Assembly (NCBI GenBank): GCA_019114115.1 | Contig: DXGD01000471.1 | Location: forward strand, 1 to 6,766 | From: Candidatus Nesterenkonia stercoripullorum | GTDB taxonomy: Bacteria > Actinomycetota > Actinomycetes > Actinomycetales > Micrococcaceae | DNA: 6,766 nt | Direction of reading: 5' to 3' | Part shown: piece after piece, positions 5,764-6,766 of the stretch | Layout of the letters: every line of letters begins with the position of its first letter | How positions within the stretch are numbered: position 1 is the stretch's first letter | Notes under the pieces: model-generated | Seen by the model: the letters and a program-made list of their open reading frames with translations, nothing else | Databases searched by the model: none | Told to the model about the DNA's origin: nothing | Position numbers and translations under genes: made by a program

Positions 5764-6381
5764 GTGAATAGGCTAACTCAGGTCGACGTCGTCTACGAGA
5801 AACTGCGCGGCATGGTCCTGGAAGGCACGCTCAGTCCAGGATTCGATCTCAACGAGCGCGCCGTAGCTGAGCTGGTAGGCACTTCCCGGACTCCGGTCCG
5901 GGAAGCTGTCGCCCGGCTCGTCGATGATGGTCTTGCTGAACGGGAACAGCGCCGTACCAAGGTCACGGCCTGGGATGAGGAAAGCACCGGCCAGCTCTAC
6001 GAGATGCGCATCCTGCTGGAGTCCGAGGCCGCACGGCTAGCGGCCATGCGACGCAGTCCCCACGCGACGATCCGCCTGAAGGCCGCTCTGGACACGCAGC
6101 GGAACCTGGTGAATCCTTCACCCGCTGAGCGCAGGGATTCCACCTACGCCTTCCACAACGAGCTGTGGCAGGCCTGCGGAAATCCGTTTCTCCTCGAAGC
6201 GAATCAGAAATACGGCACCCAGTCACTGAGCATCGCGCCGACGTCCTTGCGCAGCGACGAACGCTGGGAGGCATCTGTCGCGGAACATCAGGAACTGCTC
6301 ACAGCCGTCATCGAGCACCGCGCCTCCGACGCCGCAGAGCTCATGCGTGGTCACCTCGAGTCGGCGATGCACCATCTCTGA
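5764..6381 (+). CDS. GntR-family (FadR/FCD) transcriptional regulator
   Basis: The 205-aa product starts at a GTG with GGGGAG 3 nt upstream, 11 bp after the dehydrogenase stop, so it is the second gene of that operon. Residues 8-67 form the winged helix: VVYEKLRGMVLEGTLSPG, LNERAVAELVGTSRTPVREA and LVDDGL are typical GntR signatures. Residues about 75-200 form an FCD ligand domain: YEMRILLESEAARLAA, FHNELWQACGNPFLL, EHQELLTAV, and GHLESAM. Three predicted metal ligands are present, H131, H175 and H197, with spacing (44, 22) as in other FCD proteins. The usual Asp four residues before the first His is Thr127. It probably represses its own operon through TTGGTATACCAA and is released by a carboxylate substrate; that last point is inferred. 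Confidence 0.93.
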   Translation: MNRLTQVDVVYEKLRGMVLEGTLSPGFDLNERAVAELVGTSRTPVREAVARLVDDGLAEREQRRTKVTAWDEESTGQLYEMRILLESEAARLAAMRRSPHATIRLKAALDTQRNLVNPSPAERRDSTYAFHNELWQACGNPFLLEANQKYGTQSLSIAPTSLRSDERWEASVAEHQELLTAVIEHRASDAAELMRGHLESAMHHL

Positions 6382-6394
6382 CCGCATGCCATGA

Positions 6395-6766
6395 TCACGC
6401 CTCCCCCTCCTCGGACTGGCGAATCCATTTCCGGTATATCGTCTCTGCTGCCCAGAAGACCAGCGGCAGACTCCAGACCACCGTGAACAGCCGGACCATA
6501 TGGGCTCCGATCACCACAGCCCCGTCCAGGTCCAGGGCGACGGCCACTGCTACCATCTCTCCCACCCCGCCCGGCATGAGGGCCAACATCGACTCCGCCG
6601 GGGCCAGGAGGCCCCAGAGCCCGAAGAGCCACCCGAACAGCACTCCCCAGCTCAGCACTGCCACAACAGCCAAGGTGCCAGGCGCCAGGAACCGTGCGAA
6701 CTGGCGGAGGATCTCCGGCCCGACGGCGGCGCCGATCGCCGTGCCGATCAGCAGCTGAGCAGTGAG
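6395..6766 (-). CDS. AbrB-family (PF05145) membrane protein, C-terminal part
   Basis: The frame is open from the right edge to a TGA at 6395-6397: the last 123 residues are visible and the start is outside the window. The visible part has three hydrophobic segments: residues 3-14, 33-54 and about 85-106. The family signatures are QLLIGTAIGAAVGPE (4-18), APAESMLALMPGGVGEMVAVA (55-75) and ALDLDGAVVIGAHMVRLF (77-94). Despite the name, these are AbrB-duplication membrane proteins once called putative ammonia monooxygenase, often found near carboxylate uptake and degradation genes, not DNA-binding AbrB. It converges on the gntR gene with a 13-bp gap and no visible terminator between them. Its role as a transporter of the dehydrogenase substrate is a guess from position. 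Confidence 0.85.
   Translation of the reverse strand, partial: LTAQLLIGTAIGAAVGPEILRQFARFLAPGTLAVVAVLSWGVLFGWLFGLWGLLAPAESMLALMPGGVGEMVAVAVALDLDGAVVIGAHMVRLFTVVWSLPLVFWAAETIYRKWIRQSEEGEA

Noticed and set aside
6434..6442. GGTATATCG near the end of the AbrB-type gene as another operator half
   Set aside because: It is not palindromic and lies within coding sequence.

Overview
The window is GC-rich, uses GTG and ATG starts with AAGGAG-type ribosome binding sites, and encodes L10 and L7/L12 proteins of actinobacterial type. It is most likely chromosomal DNA from a high-GC actinobacterium, probably a member of the Micrococcales. No mobile element, CRISPR array, tRNA or rRNA was seen.

Left block (1-2490): an envelope-stress style locus. 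A gene reading leftward off the window edge (254 to 1) encodes a proline/alanine-rich tail and then the start of a PspC domain. It is probably the N-terminus of a PspC-type sensor kinase or membrane protein. Divergent from it, across a 185-bp control region, is a 528-aa PspC protein with several membrane segments and a C-terminal beta-rich 'toastrack'/LiaF-like region carrying a repeated FGN motif. A 150-aa protein with two membrane segments follows 11 bp downstream.

Middle block (2584-4083): a 22-bp inverted repeat acts as a probable two-way terminator between the convergent left block and the leftward rplJ-rplL operon (ribosomal proteins L10 and L7/L12). The operon has a recognisable promoter, a roughly 280-nt structured leader with an intrinsic attenuator, and a 177-bp rplJ-rplL spacer.

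Right block (4219-6766): a rightward two-gene operon starts with a TcuA-like FAD-dependent dehydrogenase and continues, 11 bp later, with a GntR/FCD-family regulator. A perfect 12-bp palindrome, TTGGTATACCAA, lies between the probable promoter and the start codon and looks like this regulator's operator. Convergent with it, the C-terminal 123 aa of an AbrB-family (PF05145) membrane protein enters from the right edge. Together these look like a small carboxylate-oxidation module under local substrate-responsive repression, next to a housekeeping ribosomal operon.

Nothing here amounts to a clearly new system. The least described parts are the PspC divergent pair with its small membrane partner, and the self-regulated TcuA-like/GntR pair.
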